NCBI GenBank assembly: GCA_946811695.1
Contig: OX328130.1
Span: 72,139,232 to 72,203,231, forward strand
Source of the DNA: Gonocerus acuteangulatus
Lineage: Eukaryota; Arthropoda; Insecta; Hemiptera; Coreidae
Length of the DNA stretch: 64,000 nucleotides
Reading direction: 5' to 3'
Under the pieces are notes generated by a model. The model saw only the letters and a list, made by a program, of their open reading frames with translations. It searched no databases and was not told the origin of the DNA. Shown in pieces: positions 1-13,000 of the stretch. Position 1 is the stretch's first letter. Each line of letters opens with the position of its first letter. A program made the position numbers and the translations under genes.

Positions 1-59
1 TCATTAGCTCTCTTCGACACATTATAAATACAACAAGCAAGAAAACACTTAGAAAAAGA

Positions 60-190
60 ATCTCAAAGAAACCAACACTTTCCGGGTTTTAAGCACTTAT
101 TTATCCTCCTGAGATCGTCCCAAAAAAAAAAGTCCTTGGGATGCTTTTTTTTTTTTTGAAGGACTTTTAGTATGCTTTCTAAAGATTGCT
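60..190. repeat. Dispersed repeat fragment resembling 49420-49500
   Basis: TTTTAAGCACTTATTT and the following T-rich segment with TAGTATGCTTTCT resemble 49426-49500. In the second copy this precedes a PLE hammerhead, so a PLE terminal-repeat fragment is plausible. Similarity was judged by eye. Confidence 0.3.
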
Positions 191-429
191 GTCTACTTAA
201 CACGATTTCCTAACCGTTTTAGATATATTTAATAAATTATACGAATATCCTAAAACTGATCATAATACCTTTTTTTCTGACACTTCATTAACTCAAAATG
301 TAACCAAAATTTAAATATATTAGTTTTTATGAATGTTAAACGGCGGATTCTGCTGGTTAACGAAGCTTGTCTTTTCAAATAAGACAAATTGCATAAAAAT
401 CGGACCATTTCTGGAGCAGCTAGAGAGCG

Positions 430-557
<128 letters not shown>

Positions 558-1104
558 TACATGTATAAAGATTACTAGCCCCCACAGCTGTAAGAGTTTA
601 AATGCAGTGCCTGCAATGCAGTTACCGATCTGGCCTCGAGGCTTGCAGTAATATTCGAGAGGCTGGCTCCACGTTACTTTCTATGCCCTGAGCAGTCGCC
701 CAGTTCTCCAGCCATGGCTAAGGTCGTAAAACGTAAAGAGCCCTTACTCGGATACGTTTGAATGCGTTTTTACCTGTCGTAAAATCTAAGGAAAAACGTC
801 CTTTTTCGTGGAGGAAGTTGAAATATCATCTCCGCATTATCTTGTCGATTTATGATGATTGAGTGGGTTCTTGGAAGTTACAACTACCTGATCCTTGTAA
901 TTTGGAGCTAGTAACAAAAAGTAAGGAAAGTCCAACTGCCAGGAAATGCGCCATTGTAGTCTGTTTCCTTATGTACGTTGTGATTTGGAATGTTTAGAAT
1001 TTAAATTCGATAAAAATTTGACCTTTCTTCTTAGACAATTTATTTAGTTTTAAAATGACACCATTTTTGTTTTTGTTGTTACTCTAGTCTATCTGAACAG
1101 CCTA

Positions 1105-1600
1105 AAGTAGGTCAAAACTATCAGATCATCCCACAAGTAATGTCTGTTTATTTTCCACCCTTTTCAATTTATTTTTGTTCATTATATCATTAAATACACC
1201 TCTGTTTATTATGTTTTGTTTGGTGAAACTTATTAATTTCATTTGAAATGGACCTCCCAAGACACCACTTACGCCATGTAATACTTTGGGAATTCGATTA
1301 AGGAGAAAATACTGCTTCGAAAACTTGTAAAAATATATGGCGAAAATGTCATCAGCGAACGACAAGTGCAGCGGTGGTTTGAACGATTTCGAGCGAGAAA
1401 CCGCAAGCTTGAAGACGAGCCTCGTACAGGTCTAGCAACAGAGCTTGACGACCAACTCCTGCAGGCTACTGTAGAAGAAAATCCTGTTGCCACAGTCGAA
1501 GAACTAGCAGAAAAACTTGGATCGACACATTCTACAGTCCGACATTACTTAAGGGATGACCTGATACGTCACAATAGTTACAATTAATTTTTCTGGGCAT
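1105..1600 (+). pseudogene. mariner-type transposase N-terminal fragment, decayed
   Basis: Tc1/mariner transposases cut and paste DNA; this is the paired helix-turn-helix DNA-binding part. Starting at ATG 1248 the frame reads [17 protein letters not shown] then a stop; after a frameshift it resumes YGENVISERQVQRWFERFR, LEDEPRTG and LAEKLGSTHSTVRHYLRD, all typical of the HTH region. The catalytic domain is missing. Sequence from about 1105 (CTATCAGATCATCCCA) may be the terminal inverted repeat. A related fragment lies at 28735-28825. Confidence 0.85.
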
Positions 1601-2249
1601 TGACCGCCAAATGGGGTGCGAATTGCTAACTAAATATATCTTGTGGTTTTAGTTATTTGGCGCGGTAATTCGTATGCACGCACCATTAAGCACCTAAATC
1701 CATGAACGCAGACCGGAAGGAGGGACCCGAAAAGAGGATTGCTACCGGAAGGAAGATTGAGTAAGGTCGAGTTCTGGGGTATAGGAACCCCAATAGACAG
1801 GAACCCCACCACCACCAGCAGCCCTATCTTCATCTTATTGTAATCTCGAAGGCCTGTAGAATCTATTGTTCCTCTTCGGTATCTTTCAAAGCAGTATTAG
1901 ATTAGCCTCGTATCGTCTTAGTAACCATCCGGCTTGGATCAATCAATCAATTAGATTTTTAGCGTGTTTCTTCATAGTAGAAACGCACTTATCGTCATCC
2001 GACGTAGCATTTGCAACAAACGGATCGGATTTATTTTGACGACTGCGCACACGGACACTTAGACATCACCAATTACAGATACCGAAGTCCCTCGTAAGTC
2101 GTGAGTTTGCGTGGCATCCGGCCACAGTGAAAGGCTCATTCGTTGTGTTTCTGACTTTGGTTTAGTAAATAAAATCCGTACGGAGAGAAAGGACGGGGCC
2201 ATGGGCCTCTTAACCGATTTATGGAGTGTGAAGAGTGCCAAAATTATCG

Positions 2250-2450
2250 GTCTTCTACTAAAACTGCATTCTTTTCTTCCAATCGAGCCCCTTTCCTGAA
2301 AATCTTTCCTCATATTGTTTTTCCATTTGGTTCGGTGTCTACCTCTTCCTCGCTTCCGAGCCGTACTTTGACTAGGTACATTTCGATATCTATTCTGCCA
2401 TCTTCCATTCGTAGGAGGCATCCAAGGCTCTCTGTTGATTATCCTCACAT
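2250..2450 (-). pseudogene. Possible LINE 3' coding remnant
   Basis: The minus-strand frame gives RKRGRGRHRTKWKNNMRK, resembling the RGRPxTRW tail often seen at the end of non-LTR retrotransposon polyproteins. Nothing else confirms it. Confidence 0.3.
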
Positions 2451-2483
2451 TGGCATCTTTATAATTGCGGTTGATGACTATAA

Positions 2484-2485
<2 letters not shown>

Positions 2486-2545
<60 letters not shown>
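2486..2545. repeat. (TA)n microsatellite
   Basis: About 58 bp of uninterrupted TA dinucleotides. Confidence 0.98.
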
Positions 2546-2549
<4 letters not shown>

Positions 2550-2626
2550 CTCGTAGGCTTCCACGGTCCAAGTCATTACAAATATTATAGCCTTCTGATA
2601 TTGACTGTGTTACAAACTTCTTTGCC

Positions 2627-2661
2627 GACGTTTCGCTAGTCATACTGCCAGCTTCCTCAAG
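2627..2661 (-). ncRNA. Degenerate PLE hammerhead motif
   Basis: Minus strand: TTGAGGA, helix II arms around AGCTGGC...GACTAGC, then GAAACGTC. The core needs CUGANGA, so C3 is changed to U. It sits at the 3' side of the PLE reading frame. Confidence 0.6.
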
Positions 2662-2779
2662 GCTTAGTCTGAGAATGAGGATGTTCTTCTAGTTCTTCTG
2701 TATAAATACTTATCTTTGTATTCATCCGCGGGCGTAGTCTGCTCTTCCATGTCCCTGATTGGTTGGTCCCGGTCTTGCT

Positions 2780-3773
2780 TCATTCTGGTTGGTGGGTTCT
2801 GTCTGGATCATTGATTGGCTGAATTTCGTTTTTTCTTTTTTCTTTAGGTTTAATCACCGGATGCCATAATTTGCTGAGCTTGTACCCATTTTCTTTGTTG
2901 AAATTTTCCGGGCATCTTACTATTTCTATGGCTTCCCTTATGATCCGTTCCTGGTAATTTTCTGTTTTCGCCAGAATGCTTACTTGGTCGAATTGGATAG
3001 CATGATTAGTGTTGTAAAAATGTTCTGCTACCGCCGATTTTTCAATCTTGCCATTCTTAACTGTCTTCATATGTTCCGAAATTCTTGTGCACACCAATCT
3101 TCCTGTTGGTCCAATGTATTCTTTTCCACAGGAGCACGGGATACTGTAGACACCTGGTGATCTTAACTGTAAATTATCTTTGGGGTTATTTATTATTTGA
3201 CTAATCTTCCAGTCAGTGGTGTACACTGTTTTTATGTTATGTTTCTTTATAAACTTTGTAATCTTCTCTGTAGTATTTTTCACATAGGGAATGATAACTT
3301 TTTTCTCGTTTGGGTCTTTTTGCATTCCCTTTTCTGTCGACTTCACATTTCTTTTTGCTTTGGTGGTGTGCCTTTTTTTAGTCTCGTCTGTGTACCCATT
3401 TTTTCTTAGAGCTGACTTCAGGTGTCTCTCTTCTTTTCTGAGATGGCTTGGTTGGGAAATCCTGATAGCTCTGGTCATGAGAGTAGTAATCAAAGTGTTC
3501 TTCTGGGCTGGGTGGTGATGAGAAGCTGCGTTTAGGTATCTGTCTGTGTGAGCCGGTTTTCTGTAAACCGAATGTTCTAGACGGTCTCCAATCTTCTCTA
3601 CTTTCACATCCAGGAACGGCAATACCCCATCTTCTTCAATTTCCATGGTGAACTTGATGATGCCGTGAATCTTGTTAATGTGTTCGAATAAATGTTTTAA
3701 TGTCTCCTTTCCGTGAGGCCAAATCACGAACGTGTCATCAACATATCTAAACCAATGCCTTGGTTTCTTAAGG
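2780..3773 (-). pseudogene. 5'-truncated Penelope-like element: RT end plus GIY-YIG endonuclease
   Basis: Penelope-like retroelements encode a reverse transcriptase fused to a GIY-YIG endonuclease. The open minus-strand frame starts at about 3770 with KPRHWFRYVDDTFVIWPHG, holding the YVDD catalytic motif, continues FLDVKVE and YRKPAHTDRYL...HHPAQKN, and ends with GVYSIPCSCGKEYIGPTGR, the GIY-YIG core with its CxC pair and downstream EH, then stops at 2780. RT fingers and most of the palm are absent. The 5' break coincides with the palindrome AAGGTATATATATATATACC. The surviving frame of about 330 codons has no internal stop, so the insertion is fairly recent. Confidence 0.88.
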
Positions 3774-3788
3774 TATATATATATATAC

Positions 3789-3818
3789 CTTAAGAAGGAA
3801 AATGGAGTCCGAAACGTC
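3789..3818 (+). ncRNA. Degenerate PLE hammerhead motif
   Basis: CTTAAGA, helix II GGA...TCC, GAAACGTC. The core position G5 is T, so it is expected to be inactive. It is in inverted orientation to the motif at 2627-2661 across the PLE frame. Confidence 0.6.
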
Positions 3819-4339
3819 GCAGTAAAAGAAGATTCTATCCATCTTATCCGGATACACCCTCCCTCTTCATAACTTTTTTAATTTTTTTTGTCGAGTTTTA
3901 CGTAATTTCAATGTAATTAAAAATTTTTAACGATGCGTTAATTAAAATTAATTGTCTCCTTTATCTTCCATCCTTTCCCTCACAATTGGCTTCATTTTTA
4001 TTCTTGCCTTTATTGGGCAAATTAATCTTCAGTTTACGGCCTCAATATAAGTTAGTACATTTAAAACAAGAATATTTTCACAAAACAATTGTAAATAGTG
4101 GACTAATGAAATAATAACGATTTCGCATCCGTAAAATTAAAGGGAACGACATTAATTATAAAAGAATAATAATGTAAGCCAGAATCACTCAACTTTTAAT
4201 CATTTTTTGATGATTTTTCTACTATCAATTTATTTAAACGAAATTGTTTCTACAATAAAATTACATATTATTAACATTCGATTTTCTTTATGTCCCAACT
4301 TTTCTCATTCTTTTTGAATGTGCTCTTATATTATGTCAC

Positions 4340-4800
4340 TCATACACATCTGTAGGGTCACTTTGGTAGCAGTAGACATACAAGCAAAATTAGCTACACA
4401 GAGACCATATGTACCACAGCACAAAGCAACATATTGGACGGCTGGTAAAAAGAATGGACTAAATCTGAAAAAAAAAAAAAATAACAAGAGCCTGGTTGAA
4501 CGAAAACCTCACAAGACGGGAAGAAGTAGTATTAACCAGGCTTAGAATTTTACACTGCTTACTGACTCACAGTTATCTCATGAAAAACACAGACAGACCA
4601 AGATGCAGACATTGTAACGAGGAACTTATAATGAAACACATACTAATAGACTGTAGACCGAGAGTCAACTTGCAAATACCACACAACTTACTTGAAATGT
4701 TATCACCTGATAGCCCTTACATCAACACTATACTCAAATATTTTAAAACCCTCAACATATACCCTAAAATTTAATAAAATCTATAAAATTGAAATATAGT
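4340..4800 (+). pseudogene. Jockey-type LINE 3' end (RNase H remnant and CCHC tail)
   Basis: VDIQAKLATQ resembles the end of a LINE RNase H domain. After a frameshift, [22 protein letters not shown] and CRHCNEELIMKHILIDC (C-x2-C-x7-H-x4-C) give the typical C-terminal tail. Related to 23470-23640 and 61640-62140. Confidence 0.8.
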
Positions 4801-5529
4801 TTAGCTTTAATTAAAGATGTATAAACACAATCAAATCTTAAATTAATATTCCTCCAGAATAAAAGTAAAAGTCGTATTTATATTAATTAATTTGAAGTAC
4901 TTACATTTTTTTAATTGATTTAATTCATTTGATATTAGTTTTTTCACATTTAGGTGATAAAACTATATCTTTACATTTTTTAATAGTTTTTTAATTATTT
5001 TTTCTATTATTTTACTTGTTATTATTATTATTTTTTAACTTGGACTTATTTTCTAAGTCATAACTGTTAAAAGACACCATCAAAGATCATCAATGATGAC
5101 ACTTATCTGGAAAGCTTATTTATAAGCTATTATATTAATAATTTTAATTGGAATAAAATTAAATCTGGAACTAGTTCAGAATGGTCCTCATTAAAATTCT
5201 CATGAATGAAACTCTAAGAATGAACTGCTCCAATCTCTTTATTGGATTGTGTCCAGAATATTAGAGAATATGACATTTGTTTCACTCACGTTTGACCTAT
5301 GGCGTAACATTTGCTTATTCTCATGACATCAAGTGCCACAACAACAAAACAAAACTAATAACATAACATGTTTATATGTCGCTTTTTAGTTTTATTGAAC
5401 ATATTCATTCATTATTAGCTGTGAATGCATATTTTTTTTTATTTCCTCAGGAATGCAGCTGTTGGGGTTGAATTCATGAAAGAATTTGTGAAAAATACTA
5501 CGTGCTGTTTATATGTATATATATTTTTT

Positions 5530-5915
5530 AGTGCTGCGTTCATCATGGCCCGCCTGGAGACAAGAGACAAGTTACTAGTAGAATGGTGTTGGGAGGCTTA
5601 CTTTTTCGCTTAGTAAATAGAAGCCAGGCCTATTCACTTGTACTTGCGGCGTTTATTAATGCTTGTCACTTGCCACTAAAAAAAGAATATGTTTATATCA
5701 CGTAGGTAAGACTCCTTAGGCGACAAGTGATAAGTTCTGCGCTCATTACGGTCCGTCCAGTGACAAGAGATAACTTCGTAGTACAATTGTAGTGGGGGGG
5801 CTTACTTGTCGCTTAGTGAATAGAACACATTCCTATACCGTTGTACTTGTGGCGTATACTAATACTTTGCACTTGTCACTAAAATACAACCTGTTTACAA
5901 GTAGGTAAAACTTTG
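5530..5915. repeat. Diverged tandem duplication, period about 205 bp
   Basis: GTGCTGCGTTCATCATGGCCCG... (from 5531) and GTTCTGCGCTCATTACGGTCCG... (from 5737) are followed by matching GACAAGAGA, GGCTTACTT, CGCTTAGT and TTGTACTTG blocks for about 150 bp. Confidence 0.7.
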
Positions 5916-6498
5916 GCTAAAAGATCTAAGCTCGTGGATGTAGACATATTGGACTGTATTCCAATGAATGCTCGTTCAAATCCAGCCATTTTCACCTTTG
6001 GGGGATCCCAAATAGTGAAATTATATCATTAATTTAGTACTAGTAAATATATTTAAAAATATATAAACGCAACTCTAAGCCAAAGTTATGATTTGATGAT
6101 CGATAAACTGAAGCTGTAATCTGTTTGGGAAAGAGAAAACTTCTTTGTAAGAAAAAGAAATGAACCCCAAGGCATTGGACAAGGTTGTAGCCTTTCACCA
6201 AGCAGTAATACATGGTCTTAACCACTCATTGTAGGTTTGGTGCATTGCAACTTTGCGTGCAAAGCAAACTTTGGTGCATTGCAACTTTGGTGCGATGCAG
6301 TTTCGATGTTTGCGCCTGGCTAAATCGTTTATAGACTTCCCGTTCAAACTTTAAAAAAATTCGAATATTGCAAAATTAATTGAAATGGGTATTTGCAAAT
6401 GGCGGAACCTTCGGGAATATTTCCCTCAGAATTTCGCGCATGCGGAATTAAACTTTTCCATTCAACTGAACATGTTATAGGAAGGAACTAGATGGTGG

Positions 6499-6801
6499 GG
6501 GTCTTTTTGCGAAGACCACATCCAGTTACTTTTGAAGTAGCAGTAGTGATTTATAACAGGTACTCCTAAACGCTGATAAGCTTACAGATTCTTTGCTGGT
6601 TATCTATTACTACTTGACTCGTTATCTACGGTTATAATCCATATCAGATAATTGAAAGCAATATTTATTAATAAAAGGTTAATATGATCAAAGTCAATTC
6701 TTTCAACTACGGAAAACTTTATTAAGCATTAAAGATAACTGTTTTGCAGGTTATGAAGGATAACATAAACAATAATATTTGTAAACACATATTTAAGTCC
6801 T

Positions 6802-6840
<39 letters not shown>

Positions 6841-7212
6841 GGATATTTTACATTTATTTAGCATTATGGCCATACGTGCTATGCGTCTCCGCTCAAGAAG
6901 ATATCTAAACTCTAGTCAATCCAACTGGCTAAAATTAATAGAATTGTATTCATTTTACCGACTTTAGTCAATCCAATTCGCTAAAATTAATGGAATTCTA
7001 TTAATTTTTGCGATTAAGAAACCAATCCCTTGTTTCACAAACAAACGCTATTTCACTGTTGAATGTTACTTTAATCCCAGCAAGAACCAATAGAATTGCT
7101 CATCGAAATCCTCCAATAGGAAGGCAAAGGAGTTATGCGCTTGTGCTTAATCACTGTTAAAATCGCTGCTGCTACTTCAAAAGTAACTGGATGTGGTCTT
7201 CGCAAAAGACCC
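6499..7212. mobile_element. 714-bp inverted-repeat DNA element with 8-bp TSD
   Basis: Both ends begin GGGTCTTTT(T)GCGAAGACC and continue CACATCCAGTTACTTTTGAA, about 60 bp of near-perfect TIR. Flanks GATGGTGG (6491-6498) and GGTGGTGG (7213-7220) make an 8-bp TSD with one mismatch. The interior resembles the Merlin-type elements at 15188 and 38941 (GCTATGCGTCTCCGCTCAAG, AGTCAATCCAA). No transposase frame. Confidence 0.75.
6806..6836. repeat. (CT)n microsatellite
   Basis: Uninterrupted CT run inside the 6499-7212 element. Confidence 0.97.
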
Positions 7213-9540
7213 GGTGGTGGTTTTAGGAAGGATTTTTTATCTAATTGTCTCTTTTATTCTCCATTCTTTCCCTAACAATTGGCTTCATTTTTATTCTTGC
7301 ATTTAACGCCCAAATTATCAGGAACATCAACAAATAAATTTGAGACATTATTCAAAATGGCTGTCGATTCAAAATGGCCGTCAGAATCTGAATGGTTCAG
7401 TGTAGCCAATTTTTCTTGAACAAAACTTTTGACCAAATTTTGAAATTTGACTATTTTAACCTTGCCTTGGAGATTTTCCGTATCAAGACCTACCTGTGTG
7501 CCATGTTTGGTCAAACGGACAAACAGATAGACACGTGATTTTTATATATATAGAAAAATAATAATATATTATATTATACCTAGCTAATATGATATTTACA
7601 TTTTAGTGTTTCAAAGTTCATATCCTTTAATGAAATCTCCCTGCATTGAACATTGCTATTGGTCACAATAACAAATTGGTCGTGGCGCTATTTGTTTGAT
7701 GGGAAGGGTTGAGAATTGGCTCGGCGGTTCTAGTTTTGGGTCTCCTAGGCGCAACATTTGCTCAGCAGATGCTAGTTAGTTAAAATTAATGCCAACGAAA
7801 GGCCATGCGGGAGGCAATATGTGTCCGGGACTGACTTCAGATGTCATCTTTCATTTCATCATGGCGCCTTTCCGTATCGATGTCATATACCTAGTGTCAT
7901 TCGGAAAACATATAACAGAAACATTAATATTTTATTCTCTAACATATTACTATTTTTGATAAAAACGTTCATTCATAAACAAACGCATTTTACTATTAAA
8001 AGCGTTTGTACAAAATGTATCCTTTTTTCGTATGATCACATTTTATTTTTTCACATTTACGAGGTATTAAACAACAAATCTAATTTAAAATCTTGATTGG
8101 ACCCAAATGGTTTAATAGAGCAAAGCTCCTAAGTAGCGGGCTCTGAAAAATCAAATAAATTAACAAAATGCATGAAAATCTGAAACCTCCACATATATAC
8201 AGGGTGTCCCACGTTAAGATGTCATAACTTTAGGGGTTTATTCTGCATCCCATTTGTAGTTCAGGGGTGCAAAAATGAGCGTTCTATCTGAAAATTTAGA
8301 GGAGCTACTCAAACTTTTGTCTTTTTTAAAAACTACTGGCTTTTTTAAAGAAAAACTGAGGTTTCGGAATTTGTGATCACTGTATCGTAAATAAAGACCA
8401 CATTTTTAGAATCTAAATTAAATTTCCAATAATAAACACCCGTTATTGAAACATTATCATGTAAATTAAGAGCTACATTAAAAGCCATGTAAATGAGAAT
8501 TTTTAATATTAGTGTTTTATTAAATTATTCAATATTTTCTTAATCAGCTATTTTTCTACTGAGAGGTTTGCCTCCACCTCAAAAGTTGCATTATTTAATA
8601 AGCTTCAAAATGGTACCTCGTAGTTTTAGAAAGAAATCGATTTCAATCTATTTTTTTCTGATTTCTATGTCAAAACCAATAAATGTGCTTTCTCATGAAC
8701 AAGCCATTCTGAACAAATCCTTTGATTTCACACGATGATGGTGATGTCCCATCCTTCCCAAACTACATGACGTTTATTAAACAAGCCCATCTGCTAAATA
8801 TTAAATTAAATTATTGCGTGGTGCGCTGCATTTTGAAGGTCAGCCCGACATTATTGTATAAGTTTAAATGGTTAGGGGAAAAATTGTAAAGTGATTTCGT
8901 CGTTTTTTAGTTCATATTGCTAATTTTATCAAGACTTCTTAGAAAAAAATAAAATAAAGATTTCGCATTGAACGCAATGTCATCCAATTTCTAATGCAAA
9001 ATTACCCATAAAAATTGTAACAGGAAGACTATTAACGCATTACTGTAAGCTGTACGATTTTTTTGCGCAAATTTCGCTGGAATCGAACAGTATTCTGGTG
9101 GGTGAATTCTGCTACTAATTTGATCGACTGGTTTTTAGCGGCCTATAGGATTTGCGATTTTGTTTAATAAGGGAGCTCTTACTTCTTCACTGATTACCAG
9201 GAACAGGTGTGTTTTAACTATGGAAAAACAGTTGGATTTTCGAAAAACATCTATATTTTAAAACGTTCAAAACGTAAAAGGTATGCTTTTTGGTAGCCTT
9301 CTTCAGCAATAAATGCCTAAAAGGTGGAGAAAAACCAAAGATACCGGTAAAAGTACATATTTTGTGGGGAATGATGAAGAAGAATAAGTCTGTTTTTTTG
9401 AACATGTATGATTTGTAACCGAGTACTGTGAAATTTAAAAATTATTTACATTAAAATTATTGTCAATAAGTTTTCTTTTAACTTATTTTTATAATTCCTG
9501 ATGTATACCGTGTAATAATCAGTCCCGCTAATTCTTAGAA
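7213..9540. other. Upstream intergenic sequence, no gene seen
   Basis: AT-rich. It contains an ACAGGGTGTCCCACGTTAAG stretch near 8198 of a kind common in insect repeats, and a decayed hammerhead-like CTGAAGA...GGCTACC on the minus strand near 9270-9310. No convincing coding exon. Confidence 0.6.
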
Positions 9541-9962
9541 ACTCCTGCCTTAGCACGTGACTCATTTGAAAATGGCGGGAGTGTCGAGCGCATTCTAGCG
9601 GCAACATCTGGCTGCAGGCCTGCAAGACGTGAGTCCCCCTAGTTGTTTCTAAACAGTCATTGGAGGTGTTCTCGTCCTTTTTCTGACCTAGTTCACTCAT
9701 TTTGCGTTTCCTCCGTAATCTTTAGAGGTTAGAAGTTGGATAAATGTTCTTTTGCGAGTGGTTCCAACAGCTGTCCTTCCCCTCCGGGGGAGATCTCGTA
9801 TAATAATCGTAGAAACAGTGTAACCTCGCTTTGTTGTTTTAACTGTTTATTGATTTGGATGTGTAAATTCAGCAAATCCGAGGACCGCTTGACAGTGTGA
9901 ATAATCTCTAGTACGAGTCCTCAACTAAAACTAATAATTAATTCTTCTTAAAATCACTGTAC
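9540..9962 (+). promoter_or_regulatory. Putative pico promoter/5' UTR region
   Basis: This stretch before the pico ATG is less AT-rich than its surroundings. It contains an E-box CACGTG (9554-9559) overlapping an AP-1-like TGACTCA (9558-9564), and AAAATGGCGG (9569-9578), which resembles a YY1 site. A consensus-like splice donor GTGAGT at 9629-9634 could end a non-coding first exon. These are motif matches only; the transcription start is not determined. Confidence 0.35.
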
Positions 9963-10007
9963 ATGCCAACATCCAAGGTTATGCTTCTCAGACGGCGATT
10001 ATCACAT
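9963..10007 (+). CDS. pico: pico exon 1 (residues 1-15)
   Basis: ATG at 9963 begins [15 protein letters not shown] and runs in phase 0 to the donor CAT|GTAAGT. An in-frame TAA lies upstream. The basic RRR run is visible. Phase matches exon 2. Confidence 0.75.
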
Positions 10008-13000
10008 GTAAGTATATGGCTTCCAAAATTGACATGACGAATTAATTACTTACGAGGGTATAGGAATTGATTGATCTGTGTTTGGTGCTACAGATGTATT
10101 GATATGATTTACCAAATTGGAGTACATAATGTTCCTCTTTATTTTAATTTAAACCTATTATTCTTTCTTAAAATGTTTTTGGTTTCAAATCTTTGAATTG
10201 TATGTCTTATTTTTAATCAAATTACCCAATGCCTTACAATTGCTGGAAATACTATATATGGAGAAATAGATAGATTATATTGCTTCAAAAATTGACATGT
10301 TACATTTATTTTGAAGGAGGAATTAATTGATATTTTTTGGGCTCTAGAGATGCTGTTTATTTCGAGTGTATTTATAACTTTATTTATTCGAACAAATTTG
10401 GGGACGTAATGTTTCTATTTTTTTTTTAATTTAAGCCCATTATTATTTATTAAAATCCTTTTGTGTTCTTCATTTTTTTTTTTTTCATTTTTAATTTAAC
10501 AACTTGAAAAACTCATTAAATTAGTGTAATATATCAAGAAACAGCAAAATGTAAACATTTTACTATATAAATTTGGTTTGAACATTTTTCTGTCTTAGCT
10601 TTAAAGTTTCAAAGTAGTATTTTGCAATTTGGTTTCAGTAATAAACTCATCATTTGAAGACTGGATATTAAAAAAATATGTACGTGCCAAAATATTAACT
10701 TTGAGAAAAATCGATACTTGTGGATTACAAGTTTATTTCAAACAAGCTTTTTAAAAATTGCAATGGATAGTTAATTTTCTGGAAAAACAATTTTTTTTTG
10801 TTTTGTAATTAGAAAAATGTTGGAATATCTTAATAACAAAAATAGCACTTTCGGAATTTTTACTTTCATTCTTCAATCCTCATATGTAATTTTAACAAAT
10901 TTATTATTTTTGTTTTTTTAGGGCCTGGATAAAACGAGCAACGCATCCCTTAGCCCGATGCGACCTCTCTCATCTGACCTGAACGGCCCTCGGATTGACA
11001 GTTTCAGGCTGTCTCTAGCCAACATGGAAGGTAAATTATTTTATGAATTTAAGAGGAGCTTGGCTAAGTTGGTATGAGTTTTCTATGAATAATAGTATTA
11101 TATTGCATGAAGACATTTTGTTTTATTTGTATTAAACCACTGTACACAAAGTGGTATACACGAAAGGTGATGTATTTATTTCCGCAAAAATCAACTTACC
11201 AGATTGGGAATCGAATCCAGATCCTCCTGTTTTACACTCAGTTGCTGTGCCAAACACGCTACCATGTATCACATCGCAGCATTTATAAATAGGGTTTTCT
11301 ATTCTATTAAGCCTTGACAATAACAATAACATCCCCTAGCTTCAGAGGAATATGACGCTGTGCTGTCTATCTGATGTTCGGCTCCATTAGATGAGTTAAC
11401 TTTCCATGTTGTGATATGAAGCCCAGTAGCATAATAGGCAAGGCACTGGTTGAAAGCGGAAGGATCTGGGTTTAAATCCCAGCATGATGAGTTCATTTTT
11501 CAAAAAAATTATATTGGCAATTCCTAACTAGATTTCAATTTTTAATGAAAATTATTTGAATTTTTGGCCATTCTACAAGTGGCATATTATTAATAAAATT
11601 TAAATCTAAAATCAATATAAATTTTGATATCTAGATGAATACTAATTGATATGAAATGAGGGATCAGAATTAAGATCACAGATGATAACAACAAAGATAC
11701 ACAAATCACTAATATCAAAAAAAGGTGAATCACCAAAATGATGCTAAACTAAAATAAAGAAATGAGGGAAGGTTTTGTGTTTAAATTAATTTAAATATTA
11801 GTTATTCCCCATGGCTTCTCTAAAGAGACCCCCCCCCCTACCTAATGTGCTGTTTAATTAAACAGTGTTGCTTTAAATGAACCATATGCCAACAAATAAA
11901 CATATCTTAGTCGTTTGGTTTAGAACTCACAACATGAAAACGGAAATGTTTATTATTTTAAACAGTTGAGCCATATTAAGAGTATCAGGTCATTGCACAG
12001 TCAAAGTAATGAATTTTAAATGGAATTCAACTTATTCTTATTTAAAATTAAATCCTCGTCTGCTTATTCTTGAAGTGATTCACTTTGAAAGTAAATTTGC
12101 CCATGCATATCAGTGTGAATCATGCAACTAAAAATCAGAAGTGAATCTAATCTCATGAGTCAGATACCTGACTTTTCTTCAGCAAATTGAACATTTTAGC
12201 AGTACGTAATTAAAAAAGAACAACTCACTCAGTGGAAAGACTCTTGCTGAGAGACTTAACAGAACAATTAAAAAATTACTAGAATAGCCATCTAGCAGGA
12301 GAGCTACATTGAGAAAATTCGTATTAAATCGACTCCATATTGGTCGTACCTTTTTATCTCGTGAACTCATAATGTCAAGACAGAACCGATCAATTTTTGA
12401 CCAGTGCAGTCAATTATTTACTTTGAAATATTTACTGACAAACAACAGAAGATGATACCTGTTGAACTTCTAACAGATGGTAGCCGACATATTGAGTCAT
12501 TATTATTTCCTTTCATAATTTTTTCTTGTTATTGCAGACACCCAGGACGTTGATTTGGACGCCATACTCGGTGAACTCTGTGCCTTAGAATCACAGTACG
12601 AAGAAGCAATTCAAACTTCATCTAAGACAAGTAAGTGATTTGTTTCAATATGAAATCTTAAAGAAAAGAAATAGATCTAAAATGAAGCAAATCTTAAGAC
12701 ATCAGTAAAGTCATTTATAACTAAATACTTACAATCTCGTTCAAAAAATGTTAATACACTCAGCGGGTAGAATGCCTTGGGTATAGCTGCCCTCTCCAGG
12801 CCACCTACCCCCATCCCCCCCTGTACACGGGATTCCCGGAGCTTGACCGCTCCCCATTTCTTCTTGCTTTTTTTCCGAGTTTCTCTTGACGTTTTACTTT
12901 TTTATTCTTTTTTTTTTATCACAGCCTAGGTGTTGTTCTATCGTAATTTTTTTAATGAGACATAGATAGTTAACCGTCGAGGTGATAAGCAGTCAGGGAA

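Noticed and set aside
9446..9700. Minus-strand 84-codon ORF as a divergent gene
   Set aside because: No recognisable domain; it overlaps the likely pico promoter and 5' UTR.
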